Shown here: piece by piece, positions 1-8,830 of the stretch | How the letters are laid out: every line of letters starts with the position of its first letter | Position numbering within the stretch: position 1 is the stretch's first letter | From: Cristatella mucedo | Lineage: Eukaryota > Bryozoa > Phylactolaemata > Cristatellidae | NCBI GenBank assembly: GCA_009760855.2 | Contig: WPIO01000014.1 | Location: 3,714,501 to 3,778,500, forward strand | Length of the DNA stretch: 64,000 bases | Direction: 5' to 3' | Translations under genes and position numbers: made by a program | Notes under the pieces: generated by a model | Told to the model about the DNA's origin: nothing | Seen by the model: the letters and a program-made list of their open reading frames with translations, nothing else | Database searches by the model: none

Positions 1-618
1 TCTGATAGAATAGTAAGAATACCTCCTGGAATATATGCAGCTGTTTCTGATGATGTAAATATTGGAATCGCTGATACAATAAATAATTCTATTGTATTAT
101 CTGGAAGTGATAATTTTGTTTTAGATATTGATACTGCTACTTCTAATTCTTGGATTACTATGCCTGCTGGGTTTACATTTGCTGCTACTAAGTCTACCAT
201 AGCTCCATTACTTGGATTTACTGGAACTGATTATACAACTGATTAAACACTTCCACTATCTACGTATACTGCAGCTCCTGGAAAGCAGTTCGCACAAGTA
301 GTTGTAGATCCTGGAGAGAAAATTACTTCAGAAAATGAAGTTTTTGTTTCTGACTTGAATTTAGTTCTTATAAACTGTAATTTGGTTGCTAGTGGAACAA
401 GTTACATAAATAATATCGAAACACAAGCTCTTAGAAGTTTTTCTTATAATTTCTATCCTTGGGAACAAATGGTATATGAGCCAAACACTCTTTAATATCA
501 CAATCTTGTTGGAGAATCTATTTCTGATATATTGATTATAATTACAGATCAAAATTTGAAAGTTTTAGATTTTGGTTCGCAGCAGATTACTGTTGTAATA
601 GAAATTATTGAAATATAA
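1..618 (+). CDS. Virion-protein paralogue 1 (3' part, two in-frame TAA)
   Basis: Frame 1 is open from the window edge to TAA 616-618 except for TAA at 244-246 and 493-495. The product is Ser/Thr/Asn-rich and beta-rich. It shares with the two following genes an IPPGxY / AEGYYD-type turn, an LGF motif and a C-terminal block of the type 'TDQN...ITVVIEI'. It is probably a minor virion (penton-like or capsid-associated) protein. That role is inferred from its place beside the capsid gene and not from a recognised family. It is the most diverged of the three copies. Both internal stops sit where Gln would be chemically acceptable. The start lies outside the window. Confidence 0.6.
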
Positions 619-625
619 TATAAGA
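619..625 (+). promoter_or_regulatory. TATAAGA motif abutting a start codon
   Basis: TATAAGA lies directly against the ATG at 626. The same string precedes the ATG at 1485, and close variants precede the other viral genes. It is probably a viral promoter/initiator that gives very short leaders. Confidence 0.55.
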
Positions 626-1477
626 ATGTCTATAAGAATCACTGGAACTACTAGTTCTGATTCAAAAACTCTTGTTCCTCCAATCCTATTAGGATCATAT
701 TCTGGTTATAATAAAATAGGCTAGCTAAGAGTTGAGTTTACTTATACTAATAAAGTAGTATTAAATATTATTTCTAATGTAAACAATTTTCTTTGGTATA
801 AATCAGGTTTTACAACTAGTCATTCATCTATTGAGATTGCTGAAGGATATTACGATAGTAATAAAATTGTTAATTCTCTAAATGCTGCCCTATCAGCAGC
901 TGGTGCTCTATATGTTGTCTCAGGCAGAACGATAAGTGGTGGAATAAATTTTAGTGTTGATACTGATGATAAAATAATTATGCAAGTTTATAATGATTAT
1001 ATTGTATTACTTGGAAGTAATTCTGGTGGAACTATGCATTCAATTGGTGATGCACTTGGTTTCAGTTCAAATCAGCAGGGTTCGTTCGATCCTGCAATGG
1101 TTGGTGGAACTCCATATGAAGCTGTAGAAAAAGCTATGTACTTCGCTGGCACTTATAAAGCTTGGAATAAAATTCAAATGCATGACAATTCTGGCGTAAG
1201 ATGGATAAGTTTTGACTGCGATCTTGTTAATCCAGAAATGAATTATGTCGAATATAAAAAAGGTTTCTTAAAACAATCATCATCTTTGTATATAATAGAT
1301 ACTGATGATATAAATCCTGGAGAAAAAGTAGATGTACACATTCCAAATGTCTTATTTTTACCTACAAGAGGAGAAATCGGCGGTATTAGCTCTATAAAAA
1401 TATATCTAACAGATCAAAATGAAAACTTAATAAACATTATTGCTGATGTTGTTGCTACAATCGAAATTTCAAAATAA
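626..1477 (+). CDS. Virion-protein paralogue 2 (one in-frame TAG)
   Basis: The frame runs from ATG 626, just after TATAAGA, to TAA 1475-1477 and is interrupted only by TAG at 722-724; about 283 residues. It starts MSIRITGTTSS, nearly identical to the start of paralogue 3. It carries an AEGYYDS turn, a FSVDTDDKI block, LGFSSNQQ, a YKAWN block, DCDLVNPxMNY and VLFLPTR. The last three blocks recur in paralogue 3, so the two are recent tandem duplicates. No signal peptide or membrane segment is seen. A structural virion role is inferred from its position upstream of the capsid gene. The stop at 722 falls between IG and LRVEF. Confidence 0.7.
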
Positions 1478-1484
1478 TATAAGA
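1478..1484 (+). promoter_or_regulatory. TATAAGA motif abutting a start codon
   Basis: Identical in sequence and spacing to the motif at 619-625, and directly upstream of ATG 1485. It overlaps nothing coding except the last base of the previous stop codon. Confidence 0.55.
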
Positions 1485-2258
1485 ATGTCTATAAGAATAC
1501 CTGGAACGACTAGTTCTAACTCAAAGACTCTAGTTCCACCAATAAATGGAGTAGAATATAAAAAGGTTGGATTGCGAAGAATTGAATTTAGTTATCCAAA
1601 AAAGCCAACAATTAAAATAGTTAAGGATGTTAATGACGATCTATATTTTAAAAAACAAGCATCAGCACCACTTCCAGAGTTTATAACAATTCCTGCTGGA
1701 TACTATGATAGTGTTGGAATTTTAGCTAGATTAAACAGAGAACTGCTTAATTCTGGAAGCTTTTACATCCCTAGAGTTAGTAAAGGTGGTATATCATTTA
1801 GTGTTGATAGTGATGACAAAATTAAAATGCAAGTTTTTGGTTTATATGTTGTATTATTTGATTATGATAATTCTATAAGTGATACTATTGGTTTTAACTC
1901 AAAACTACAAGGCACAACCAGTAACTAAAAAAATATAAGCTTTTATCCAGTAGGATTATATAAAGCGTGGAACAATCTTAGAGATGGTGGAAGATTGATA
2001 AGTGTTGACTGTGATCTTGTTAATCCATTTATGAATTATATAGAAAATAAAGACGTAAATCAATCTTCTTCATTATTTGTAATCAATACTAATGATTTGA
2101 TTCCAGGGCAAACAGTAGACATTCATTTAAAAAATGTGTTATTTCTACCAACTCGAACAGATTGGATAAGCAACTTTAAAATAAGTCTATCAGATCAAGA
2201 CGGAAATCATGTAGATTTTATAAGTGATATTATAGTTACAATAGAAATTTCAAAATAA
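1485..2258 (+). CDS. Virion-protein paralogue 3 (one in-frame TAA)
   Basis: ATG 1485 to TAA 2256-2258, about 257 residues, broken only by TAA at 1926-1928. It begins MSIRIPGTTSSNSKTLVPP and aligns along its length with paralogue 2, sharing IPAGYYDS, FSVDSDDKIKMQV, LYKAWNNL, DCDLVNPFMNY and VLFLPTR. It is shorter than paralogue 2 in the middle. The in-frame TAA follows TTSN, where paralogue 2 has SSNQQG, so Gln is a plausible original residue. The next gene starts six bases after the stop in the same frame. Function is inferred only from synteny with capsid genes. Confidence 0.7.
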
Positions 2259-2264
2259 TATAGG
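2259..2264 (+). promoter_or_regulatory. TATAGG motif abutting a start codon
   Basis: TATAGG lies directly against ATG 2265 and overlaps the end of the preceding stop region. It is a variant of the element-wide start-proximal motif. Confidence 0.5.
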
Positions 2265-2863
2265 ATGGGTAGCTATGCTAGAATTAGCCATGGTAGGATA
2301 ACTGGTGGAAAATATCGTGGTTCTGGTGTACTTGACAAGATTATTGATGGTGTTGGAAAAGCAACACCTGTGCTTACTGGACTTACTGGACTTAGCATGA
2401 ACATTGCTAACAAAGGTATTGAGATGCATCAGGCTAGAAAATTAACTGAATTACAAACAAAGAAAAAAATATTGACCAGGAGTATGCTAATAAACGTAGA
2501 GACATTGATGATAAAGCTGAAGAGGAAAGAAGAAAGAAAGAATATGAGTATGAATTAGAGAAACGAAAGAAAGAAGAAGATTATGATAGAAAGCTTAAAG
2601 AGATTGATCTTGAGATAAAACGAGCTATGCTTAACAAACTTAAACCTAAGAAGAAGAAGTACAAGGCAAAGATGGAGGATTCTGAGACAGAGGATTATTC
2701 AGAAGCGTTAAAGGAAAATGATCCTAAGGCATACAAAGAAATAGAAAAAGTTATAAAAGAGAAATCTGCTGTTCCTGCAATTATGCCTGCTCCAAGAGCT
2801 AATGGATATGGAGGATACATGAAAAAAATTGGTGCTGGTTTATACATTCAGAATAAAAAATAA
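2265..2863 (+). CDS. Small Gly-rich/coiled-coil virion protein (one frameshift)
   Basis: The N-terminal ~65 residues are Gly-rich and amphipathic (GGKYRGSGVLDK, then a VLTGLTGLS stretch). The rest is a highly charged Glu/Lys/Arg coiled coil, then a Lys-rich tail ending GYGGYMKKIGAGLY. The frame changes at the seven-A run near 2462-2468, and one further A there would give a single ~199-residue protein. A Gly-rich amphipathic N-terminus plus a basic segment beside the capsid gene recalls small membrane-active or core proteins (adenovirus pVI/pX-like) of Polinton-like viruses. That is an analogy, not a family match. ATG 2265 was chosen because TATAGG abuts it. Confidence 0.6.
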
Positions 2864-2876
2864 ATTTTTACTTTTT

Positions 2877-2883
2877 TATATAG
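2877..2883 (+). promoter_or_regulatory. TATATAG motif upstream of the capsid gene
   Basis: TATATAG lies seven bases before ATG 2891 in the 27-base gap between genes. It is the most widely spaced of the start-proximal motifs. Confidence 0.45.
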
Positions 2884-2890
2884 AGAAGAA

Positions 2891-4495
2891 ATGGCAAGTG
2901 CACCGATCGACACCATACTCGAATTAGGCGATCCTAGTTTTCCTAATTATAAGATTAAAGATTATCAATGCAGAGAGTTTTATCAAAGTAATGGAAATGA
3001 GACTCATGATATTGCAAATAAACTAGTAACATTCACTGTTCCTGGTGAGCAACAACTATGCTATGTTTTATCTGATGCTTATCTTCTTCTTGAAGGACAG
3101 CTAAAAGTCCAGACGGCTGCTAATGGCGCCTATAATGCACCTAATAAAAACCTTGCTGCTGCTCTTGTTAGCAATGCTGGAGCTTAGATGTTTAGTTCGA
3201 TGAGAATTAGACTTGGTGCTGAGGAAATAGAAAGCTATTCATTAAAGGAAGGCCCTGGTAGTGTATCAACTCTTATGGGATATCTCACATATCCAAATGA
3301 TTACAACAGAACAGAAGGGCCTGCAACTGGTTGGAAAAAAGATGAGGCTGGATCAATTAAGGATTTCTATCCTACAACTGCTAACAATGGTGGAAATGCT
3401 ATTAATGCTTCAAGTTATCCATATCTAAGTCCACCAGCATCTTTGGCGGCTGCTAGCAACAATGGCTTTATATACAGAAGAGGACTATCAAATATCTTAT
3501 CTGACAATCCTGGAACTTTTAGTATTTCACTTCCACTTTCAAGATTGTCTGAATTTTGCGCGGATATGAATAAAATTTTTTATAATATTCCTTTCACACT
3601 TGAAATGACACGCACTGGTGGTAATGATTTTGATGCTATTATGACTGGATCAACAGGTGCAGCTGCCAATACTACAAACGCGATTTTAGCGAGAAGAGGA
3701 GCCGCAGCAAATGGTGACGGAGTTTGGACTGGATTCAAAATTAGTATGTCAAAGATGAGACTAATGGTTCCTTGTGTTACTCCTAAAGAAAGCATTCAAA
3801 GAGCACTTGCAGATGTATCAAGTGAGAGAGCAAAGAAAATAAGACTTAATTACAGAGTTAGACGTTATGAAAATATGACATTAACTAATTTTAACCAAGG
3901 TTTAAAATACACTAGAACTCTATCTGTACAAAATACTATTGATAAAGTTAGGTGGCTAATTTTTGCTGCTCAAAACACAAATAAATACAATGATTATACT
4001 GGAAATCCTTGCACATACAATCATTGCGATATTAAAAATGTGACTGTGCTTGCTAATGGTTCAAAACAATACCCTACTGTTGCTAGAAGTAGCTATCCTA
4101 GAGAAGGAAAGTGTTCGACTGCATATTTAGATTTTAAAGAGTTTAGAAAACAATATCTTGGATTGAATTAACTTACAGAATCGGTTGGCGTTACTTTTCC
4201 AGAATGGTTATCTCTTTACCCAATTCATGTAATTGATCTACAATATAATGATGAACCTCTAAGAATTACTTCCAAACTTGATGTAAGTATTGAGTTTAAC
4301 TCTCAGATTCCTCCAGCTGCGGATGCTGGTACTCCTGGCGCTGGTGGAGCTGGTAAAGCTGCTATCCCTGCTACAAACATTATGATTCATTATTTAACTA
4401 TCTGTGAGAACACTGCAGAACTTACTTCTAATGTTAATGGTTCGCCATTTACCTGCAGTAAAGGAACATTTGTTTACGATGGAACTGACATTTAA
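2891..4495 (+). CDS. Major capsid protein, double-jelly-roll type (two in-frame stops)
   Basis: One frame is open from ATG 2891 to TAA 4493-4495 (534 residues) apart from TAG 3185-3187 and TAA 4169-4171. Segments around residues 50-130 and 220-320 have the alternating beta character of jelly-roll capsids. The C-terminal third has the layout seen in Polinton-like capsids: a hydrophobic strand with WLIFAAQ, an N-x-C/H-rich loop, an aromatic EFRKQYLGL block, FPEWLSLYPI and a final IMIHYLTI strand. It is the longest viral gene here and has no frameshift. The stop at 3185 lies between NAGA and MFSSM, and the one at 4169 between GLN and LTES; both would be unremarkable as Gln. Family assignment is from pattern and gene order. 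Confidence 0.7.
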
Positions 4496-4513
4496 AAAAA
4501 ATTAAACCAGAAA

Positions 4514-4517
4514 TATA
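4514..4517 (+). promoter_or_regulatory. TATA directly before the exonuclease start
   Basis: AAATATA abuts ATG 4518. It is a weak member of the start-proximal motif set because it lacks the G. Confidence 0.35.
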
Positions 4518-5347
4518 ATGAATAAATTTGATTTTGTGCAAGGTTCAGATGAGTGGAAAAAAACAATGTCCTTGAATATTGGAGGCTCAGATGTTTACTC
4601 GGTGCTTGGCAATGATCTAGTATTTGGAGATCAGACTGAAACTGATATAGAGTTAATTGCAAATAGAAAACTAAAAAATACATTGCTAATAATTCTAGTA
4701 CGAGATTTCCTCCAATGTTGTTTGGTAAAGTATTTGAACCTATTGCTGCTAAGTTTTTAGAAATGAAACTTAAAGTAAAACTTGATAATGCAAATGATTG
4801 TTTTAGTAGTGATGGTGTTTACAGATATTCTCCTGGTGGAATAATAGATAACAATACTTTAGTTGAAATAAAATGCTTATGGAGCAGGAATATCATTGAT
4901 GACTTTATACCTAAACAATATCATGCGCAGTGTTTACTAGGCTTACATGTTTTAAAACTTAGTGAATGCTTTTACTCTGAGTTTGAGATTTTTGTTCCTG
5001 GATTGAATTATGAAGAACCTCCGTCGGACTATGTAGCAGCTGGAAATGTAAGAATTCCTAAGACTGATTTGGATATGCCAATTAGAGAACCAATTTTTAT
5101 GCTATGGCTTAAAGATGAAAAGTATTTTGATTTTGAGTTTGATATTAAAAGCAAATATGGCAGATTTAATAATAAGAAAGCAAATGGTTATGATATAAAG
5201 TATTATATAAGAAGATGTTTGATTCAAGTAGTAGAAGAAGATGATCCTTGCAGATTTTCTAGAATAGTTCCTATTGTTAAAGAAGTGTTAGATAGATCGA
5301 AGATTTTAATTAGTAATTATATAGATGAGTCGAAGACATCATTGTGA
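4518..5347 (+). CDS. YqaJ/lambda-type exonuclease (one frameshift; active-site Asp changed)
   Basis: The product resembles the YqaJ viral recombinase/exonuclease family (PD-(D/E)XK fold), which resects DNA ends for recombination or genome processing. The N-terminus has the family's QGSDEWKK...NIGGSD block. After the frame change come FGKVFEP, an active-site region SPGGII...LVEIKC, and KQYHAQCLLG. The ExK half (EIK) is intact, but the usual SPDG Asp is Gly (GGT). The frame changes at an A-run near 4673-4678 that is one A short; joined length is about 276 residues. TGA 5345-5347 ends the gene, and the fibre start at 5325 overlaps its 3' end. Confidence 0.7.
5318..5324 (+). promoter_or_regulatory. 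TATATAG motif before the fibre gene
   Basis: TATATAG lies directly against ATG 5325 and is embedded in the last codons of the exonuclease. The motif is kept even where it must also code. Confidence 0.5.
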
Positions 5348-6185
5348 TGACTGCGTGAGTAGAATAAATGGTTATATTCTATCAGATCTTGATGCAAATG
5401 GAAATAGAATTATTAACTTGAGTAATCCTGTGAGTGATGGTGATGCTGTAACAAAATCATATGCAGATGCAAACTTTATTGTAAATAGTGGCACTTCTTT
5501 AAATTTACAGAATAGACCAATTACAAATCTTGCTCCAGGAGTTAATCCAACAGATGCTGTTAATTTAAGTCAAGTATCTAATTATTTTAAGAAGTTTGGA
5601 GATACAATGACTGGAGATTTAAATATGAATAGCTTTGCTATTACTTCTACATATTGGAATTCTAGTAATACTTCACCAACAGCTCTTCCTGATGATTTTT
5701 GTGTTACTTATGGAGGACTGAAGCGAGATGTATTACTGAAGAATTCTCCTGCTACAACAAATTTGAATATGAATAATAACTCTATAATTAATGTTGCTGA
5801 ACCTGTTAATTCTTCAGATGCTGCGACAAAGTCATATGTTGACAGAACTTTTAAAAAAATGACAGAAGTAGTTGTACTTACATTTAATCCTAGAGCAATA
5901 AATTCTATTATTAACATTTCTACTGCATACTCTTGGCAAAATAAGAATAATCCACCGATTATAATACTTAGTGCTATGGTAGTTGGATCGTCTAATTGTA
6001 TACAATTAAGACCTAGCAGCGATACGACAATAGTATCTGGGGATATACGTGCTATAAATACTTCTTCTAGTGGTACAGATTTTAAGTATTACGCTTATTT
6101 TAATAGATTGCCTGCTGATTATTATTATACTGATAACCTAGGAAATATGAAGGTTAATCTTTTAATTTCTTACATAAGTACCTGA
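5325..6185 (+). CDS. Fibre-like protein with phage-type repeats
   Basis: This is an intact 286-residue frame, ATG 5325 to TGA 6183-6185. After a short Cys/His-rich head (RRHHCDDC) there are three or four imperfect repeats of the pattern 'NRIINLxNPVxxxDAVTKSY'. Their cores are at roughly residues 27-48, 58-80 and 150-172, with a DTMTGDLNMN block between them. Such repeats form trimeric beta-helical shafts in phage tail and collar fibres and occur in receptor-binding fibres of some eukaryotic dsDNA viruses. The C-terminal ~115 residues look like a globular head. It probably acts in attachment; that is inferred from repeat type and genome position. The start overlaps the exonuclease end by 23 bases. 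Confidence 0.7.
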   Translation: MSRRHHCDDCVSRINGYILSDLDANGNRIINLSNPVSDGDAVTKSYADANFIVNSGTSLNLQNRPITNLAPGVNPTDAVNLSQVSNYFKKFGDTMTGDLNMNSFAITSTYWNSSNTSPTALPDDFCVTYGGLKRDVLLKNSPATTNLNMNNNSIINVAEPVNSSDAATKSYVDRTFKKMTEVVVLTFNPRAINSIINISTAYSWQNKNNPPIIILSAMVVGSSNCIQLRPSSDTTIVSGDIRAINTSSSGTDFKYYAYFNRLPADYYYTDNLGNMKVNLLISYIST

Positions 6186-6607
6186 GAAGTACAAATGAAC
6201 AAGTAATACAATTAATTCTTTTAATTTAGTTGCTTTACGCTTACCTTTTACTAATGGGAATAATTTTGCTATGTGCATTATTGATTCATGTTCTAAACAA
6301 TGATGAATGCAGAATAGCTCGGAACACTTTTTTTAAAGTATTTCTTTGCTAAGCAGTATATCTTTGTAGGTCTTTGTTTAGAATATTTATTCCTTGCATA
6401 ATAACAATCTGCGCAAATGATTATTTTGTTGTTTCTTAAAATACCACAATCGAATTATGTTTCTGTACTATCTAAATCGCACATATCGCAACGCATTTCA
6501 TACTTTAACTTTGGTCTTCGTTTAACCTTTTTGCAAACTGGATGACCTGACTCTAAGTATTCAATTTCGCTAAATGTTGTCGAACAGCTTTCACAAAATA
6601 TTTCCAT
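6162..6607 (-). CDS. Cys-rich zinc-ribbon-like protein (one in-frame TAA, one frameshift)
   Basis: Too broken for a long open frame, but readable on the minus strand from ATG 6607 to TAA 6162, about 148 codons. Four Cys pairs are visible (FCESC, RCDMC, ICADC, then CxxxxCxxHC with a following His), as expected of two zinc-binding sites, followed by a Lys-rich tail. TAA at 6457-6455 interrupts after STET. The frame changes at a seven-A run near 6329-6335 that is one A short. Its ATG is nine bases from the divergent integrase ATG, and its 3' end overlaps the fibre end. It could be a transcription or nucleic-acid-binding factor, but no family is recognised. Confidence 0.5.
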
Positions 6608-6616
6608 TTCTATAGA
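6608..6616. promoter_or_regulatory. Palindromic CTATAG between divergent starts
   Basis: The nine bases TTCTATAGA separate the minus-strand ATG at 6607 from the plus-strand ATG at 6617. Read either way they give TCTATAGA(A)ATG, so one palindrome supplies the start-proximal motif to both genes. Confidence 0.55.
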
Positions 6617-7499
6617 ATGTCATTTTTAACTCTAAATGAAAGAAAAAAGGAAGGAAAATCTAATCCAGAGTCTGATATAAGTCTGATATTCAAGCTAAGG
6701 CCGAAAGTAATTCCAAAAGGTTTCTTTGATACAGCTAAACCTAATGAAAGTCATTAAGCAGACATTTTGTATATGCCAAATGATTCTGGATACAAATATG
6801 CTTTAAGTGTTATTGATGTTGCTAGCAGATATAAAGACTCGAGACCACTTAAAACAAAGTCTTCTAAAGAAGTAACACAAGCTATAACAGATATTTACAC
6901 AAAAAGTTTATTGAAGTGGCCAAAGAAGATAACAGTAGATCCTGGAACTGAGTTTAAAGGAGAATTCATGAAAGAAATGAAAAGACATGAAACACAAGTT
7001 ATAGAAGCTAGTAGTAAAAAGAGTGTTGCACTTGTTGAAAGAATGAATAGAACTGTAGCAGAAAGAGCATTTGTTGCGCAATATGAGAAAGAATTAGAAA
7101 GCATTAATAATGGAGATAACACTAGAAATAAAGAATGGATTTATAATTTACCAAAGATTATTGATTATCTAAATAATAATGTTACAAGATCTATTGGTGA
7201 AGAACCTGTAAAGGCGATAAAAAAAAGAATCTGTAAAATTAAATATACCAAAATATCATAGAAAAGTTGGAGAACAAGAAAAATTATTAGAACTTGGAAC
7301 AACTGTTAGATATTTACTAGAACCTGGTGAAGGAAAAGATGACAAAAGAAGAAGAGCCACAGATCCGATATGGAGCTTGACTAAACATACTATTGTTAGA
7401 ATAATGGTATTGAAAAAACAACTGGCGCGTTTTTGGATAAATGATATTAAGAGAAGTTTTGTTAGAGAAGAATTGCAAGTGATTAAGCCAGAGGAGTAG
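6617..7499 (+). CDS. Retroviral-type (DDE) integrase, Polinton family (in-frame TAA, one frameshift)
   Basis: Catalyses strand transfer of the element ends. Visible landmarks are H-stop-AD, with first catalytic Asp in ADILYMP; YALSVIDVASRY; the second Asp in TVDPGTEF; the catalytic Glu in VALVERMNRT; and a C-terminal SH3-like part with YLLEPGEG, RRRATDPIWSL and SFVREELQV, all typical of Polinton/adintovirus integrases. TAA 6755-6757 replaces the Gln of the conserved HQAD motif. The frame changes in the eight-A run near 7219-7226 (one A too many or two too few). No N-terminal HHCC zinc domain is seen. The start at 6617 is chosen because of the abutting TATAGA. TAG 7497-7499 ends the gene and overlaps the convergent next gene. 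About 293 residues. Confidence 0.8.
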
Positions 7500-7887
7500 T
7501 TTCTCTTTGTGAATGTTCTGCTAAAATATCGTCAAACTCTTCTTTTGTAACTACTTCATCAGATAAAGCATCAGTTATTTTTGAAATAAATTCTGTGTTA
7601 GAATTGAGAGTAAATCTTTTTTCTTTTATCTATTTCAACTAAAACCCCATCAACTGCCATTAGCATTGCTGTTAATGCTGAGAGAGCAGAGACTACATTT
7701 GTTATATCTGGATGTTCATGAATATGTGATGTATAAACTGTAACTCTTAAAGCTACTATTATATTTACTATTTTAATTATAAATCTCACTCTTGTTAATT
7801 GAGTTAGACACGATCTAACTTTAACACTATATGCAACTACTTCATCATATCTTTGAAGAGCAAATTTTTTTTTCTTAGATCTGCCAT
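7483..7887 (-). CDS. Two-TM small membrane protein (three frameshifts)
   Basis: Runs on minus from ATG 7887 to TAA 7483, about 135 codons. It has a basic N-terminus (MADLRKKK-like), an R-C-x-TR stretch, two hydrophobic segments (one around IIKIVNIIVAL, one around ALSALTAMLMAV), then VLVEIDKRK and an acidic helical tail ending ETTPLA. Frame changes occur at the nine-A run near 7868-7876, the six-A run near 7617-7622 and the five-A run near 7580; each is cured by one extra A. The two-TM plus basic-linker layout recalls SLATT-type 2TM proteins, but the match is too weak to assign. Its 3' end overlaps the integrase end by 17 bases. Confidence 0.5.
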
Positions 7888-7897
7888 TTTCCTATAA
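7888..7897 (-). promoter_or_regulatory. TTATAGGAAA motif before the two-TM gene
   Basis: Read on minus, TTATAGGAAA abuts ATG 7887. It sits in the 24-base gap after the orphan gene's TGA. Confidence 0.5.
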
Positions 7898-7911
7898 TTA
7901 TTTAAATGTTT

Positions 7912-8830
7912 TCAATTCTTGGAATATTTTCTTCGTAGATCTGTAATATATTATCTACTACAAGTTCCAAAACAAAAATCATGACTACATCCATAATTTA
8001 AATCTCTGTCGTAACCAGATCTTTTGTGATTATTATAGATATCATGTAACTCATTGATACGATTTGTTGCTTCTAATACTAGTTTTTATTCAACCAAGCA
8101 TCATTCTTATCAATTTTACTAATAGGTTTTGTCTAACCTATACTTCGAATGATATCATATAGTCTATCAATATAATCATCATCAACCTCATTAAGTTGTT
8201 TTGGAATATTACCACCGAATGATAAAACAATTTCACTTTCTGATATGTGTATTTTTTCATAACCATGTGTCCAGTCAGAAAAACTAGGAAAAGGAATATC
8301 ACACCTTCCGTAATCGAAATCTGTTACTTTAATTTCTGGAACACCTAATTCTTTAAGTTCTTCTTCATAAACATCTTTGGTCTTCAATGATTCTACATCG
8401 GTATCACAAAAACATTCATTAGTATTATGTTCACAATGATTATATTCTCCACTTTCTAACTTTGAATTAATTGATAAAATTTCTTTATATTTTTCAGGCC
8501 AACTCATTTTTCTAATTTCAGATATTCTGCGTTTTCTATCATTTGAAATGTGTTCTTTTACTATGCATATTCTACGTTCAATAGCTTTAGTTACAACGTC
8601 TTGAAGTAAATAATCAAAACTAAAAACTCTATAAATCTTATCAAACAAACACGTACTATCTTTTGGTAAAGTATACATTTTAACAAACTTATTGAGCTCT
8701 TTGACAGTAGTTGGCACATCAATTCTTTGTAAAGAATGTTTATAAAATATATATTCAACTCTTTTTTCCAAGTATTTGCTTTTTCTCCTTCTCTCCTAAT
8801 CAATGTTCTAGTAATATAAGATAAAGGCAT
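7912..8830 (-). CDS. Orphan viral gene, ~306 codons (in-frame TAG and TAA, two frameshifts)
   Basis: I do not recognise this gene. On minus it starts at ATG 8830 (MPLSYITRTL) behind TATATAGGAA. It changes frame at a six-A run near 8763-8768 (one A short) and runs through a charged helical body. Mid-protein there is a CEHNTNECFCDTD Cys-rich loop, then an acidic/aromatic segment (PFPSFSDWTHGYEK). TAG 8135-8133 follows RSIG. The reading continues past a further five-A frame change near 8085-8090 and TAA 7953-7951, through a second Cys-rich patch (CSHDFCFGTC), to TGA 7912. The longest uninterrupted piece is 8133-8771. It lies next to the element's terminus and reads inward from it. Confidence 0.5.

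Noticed and set aside
2256-2891. Polyprotein: stops at 2256 and 2861 are in frame with the next genes, so TAR readthrough would fuse virion protein 3, the small protein and capsid
   Set aside because: Each downstream ATG has its own start-proximal motif and an expected N-terminus, and the small gene also has a frame change. Separate genes are simpler.
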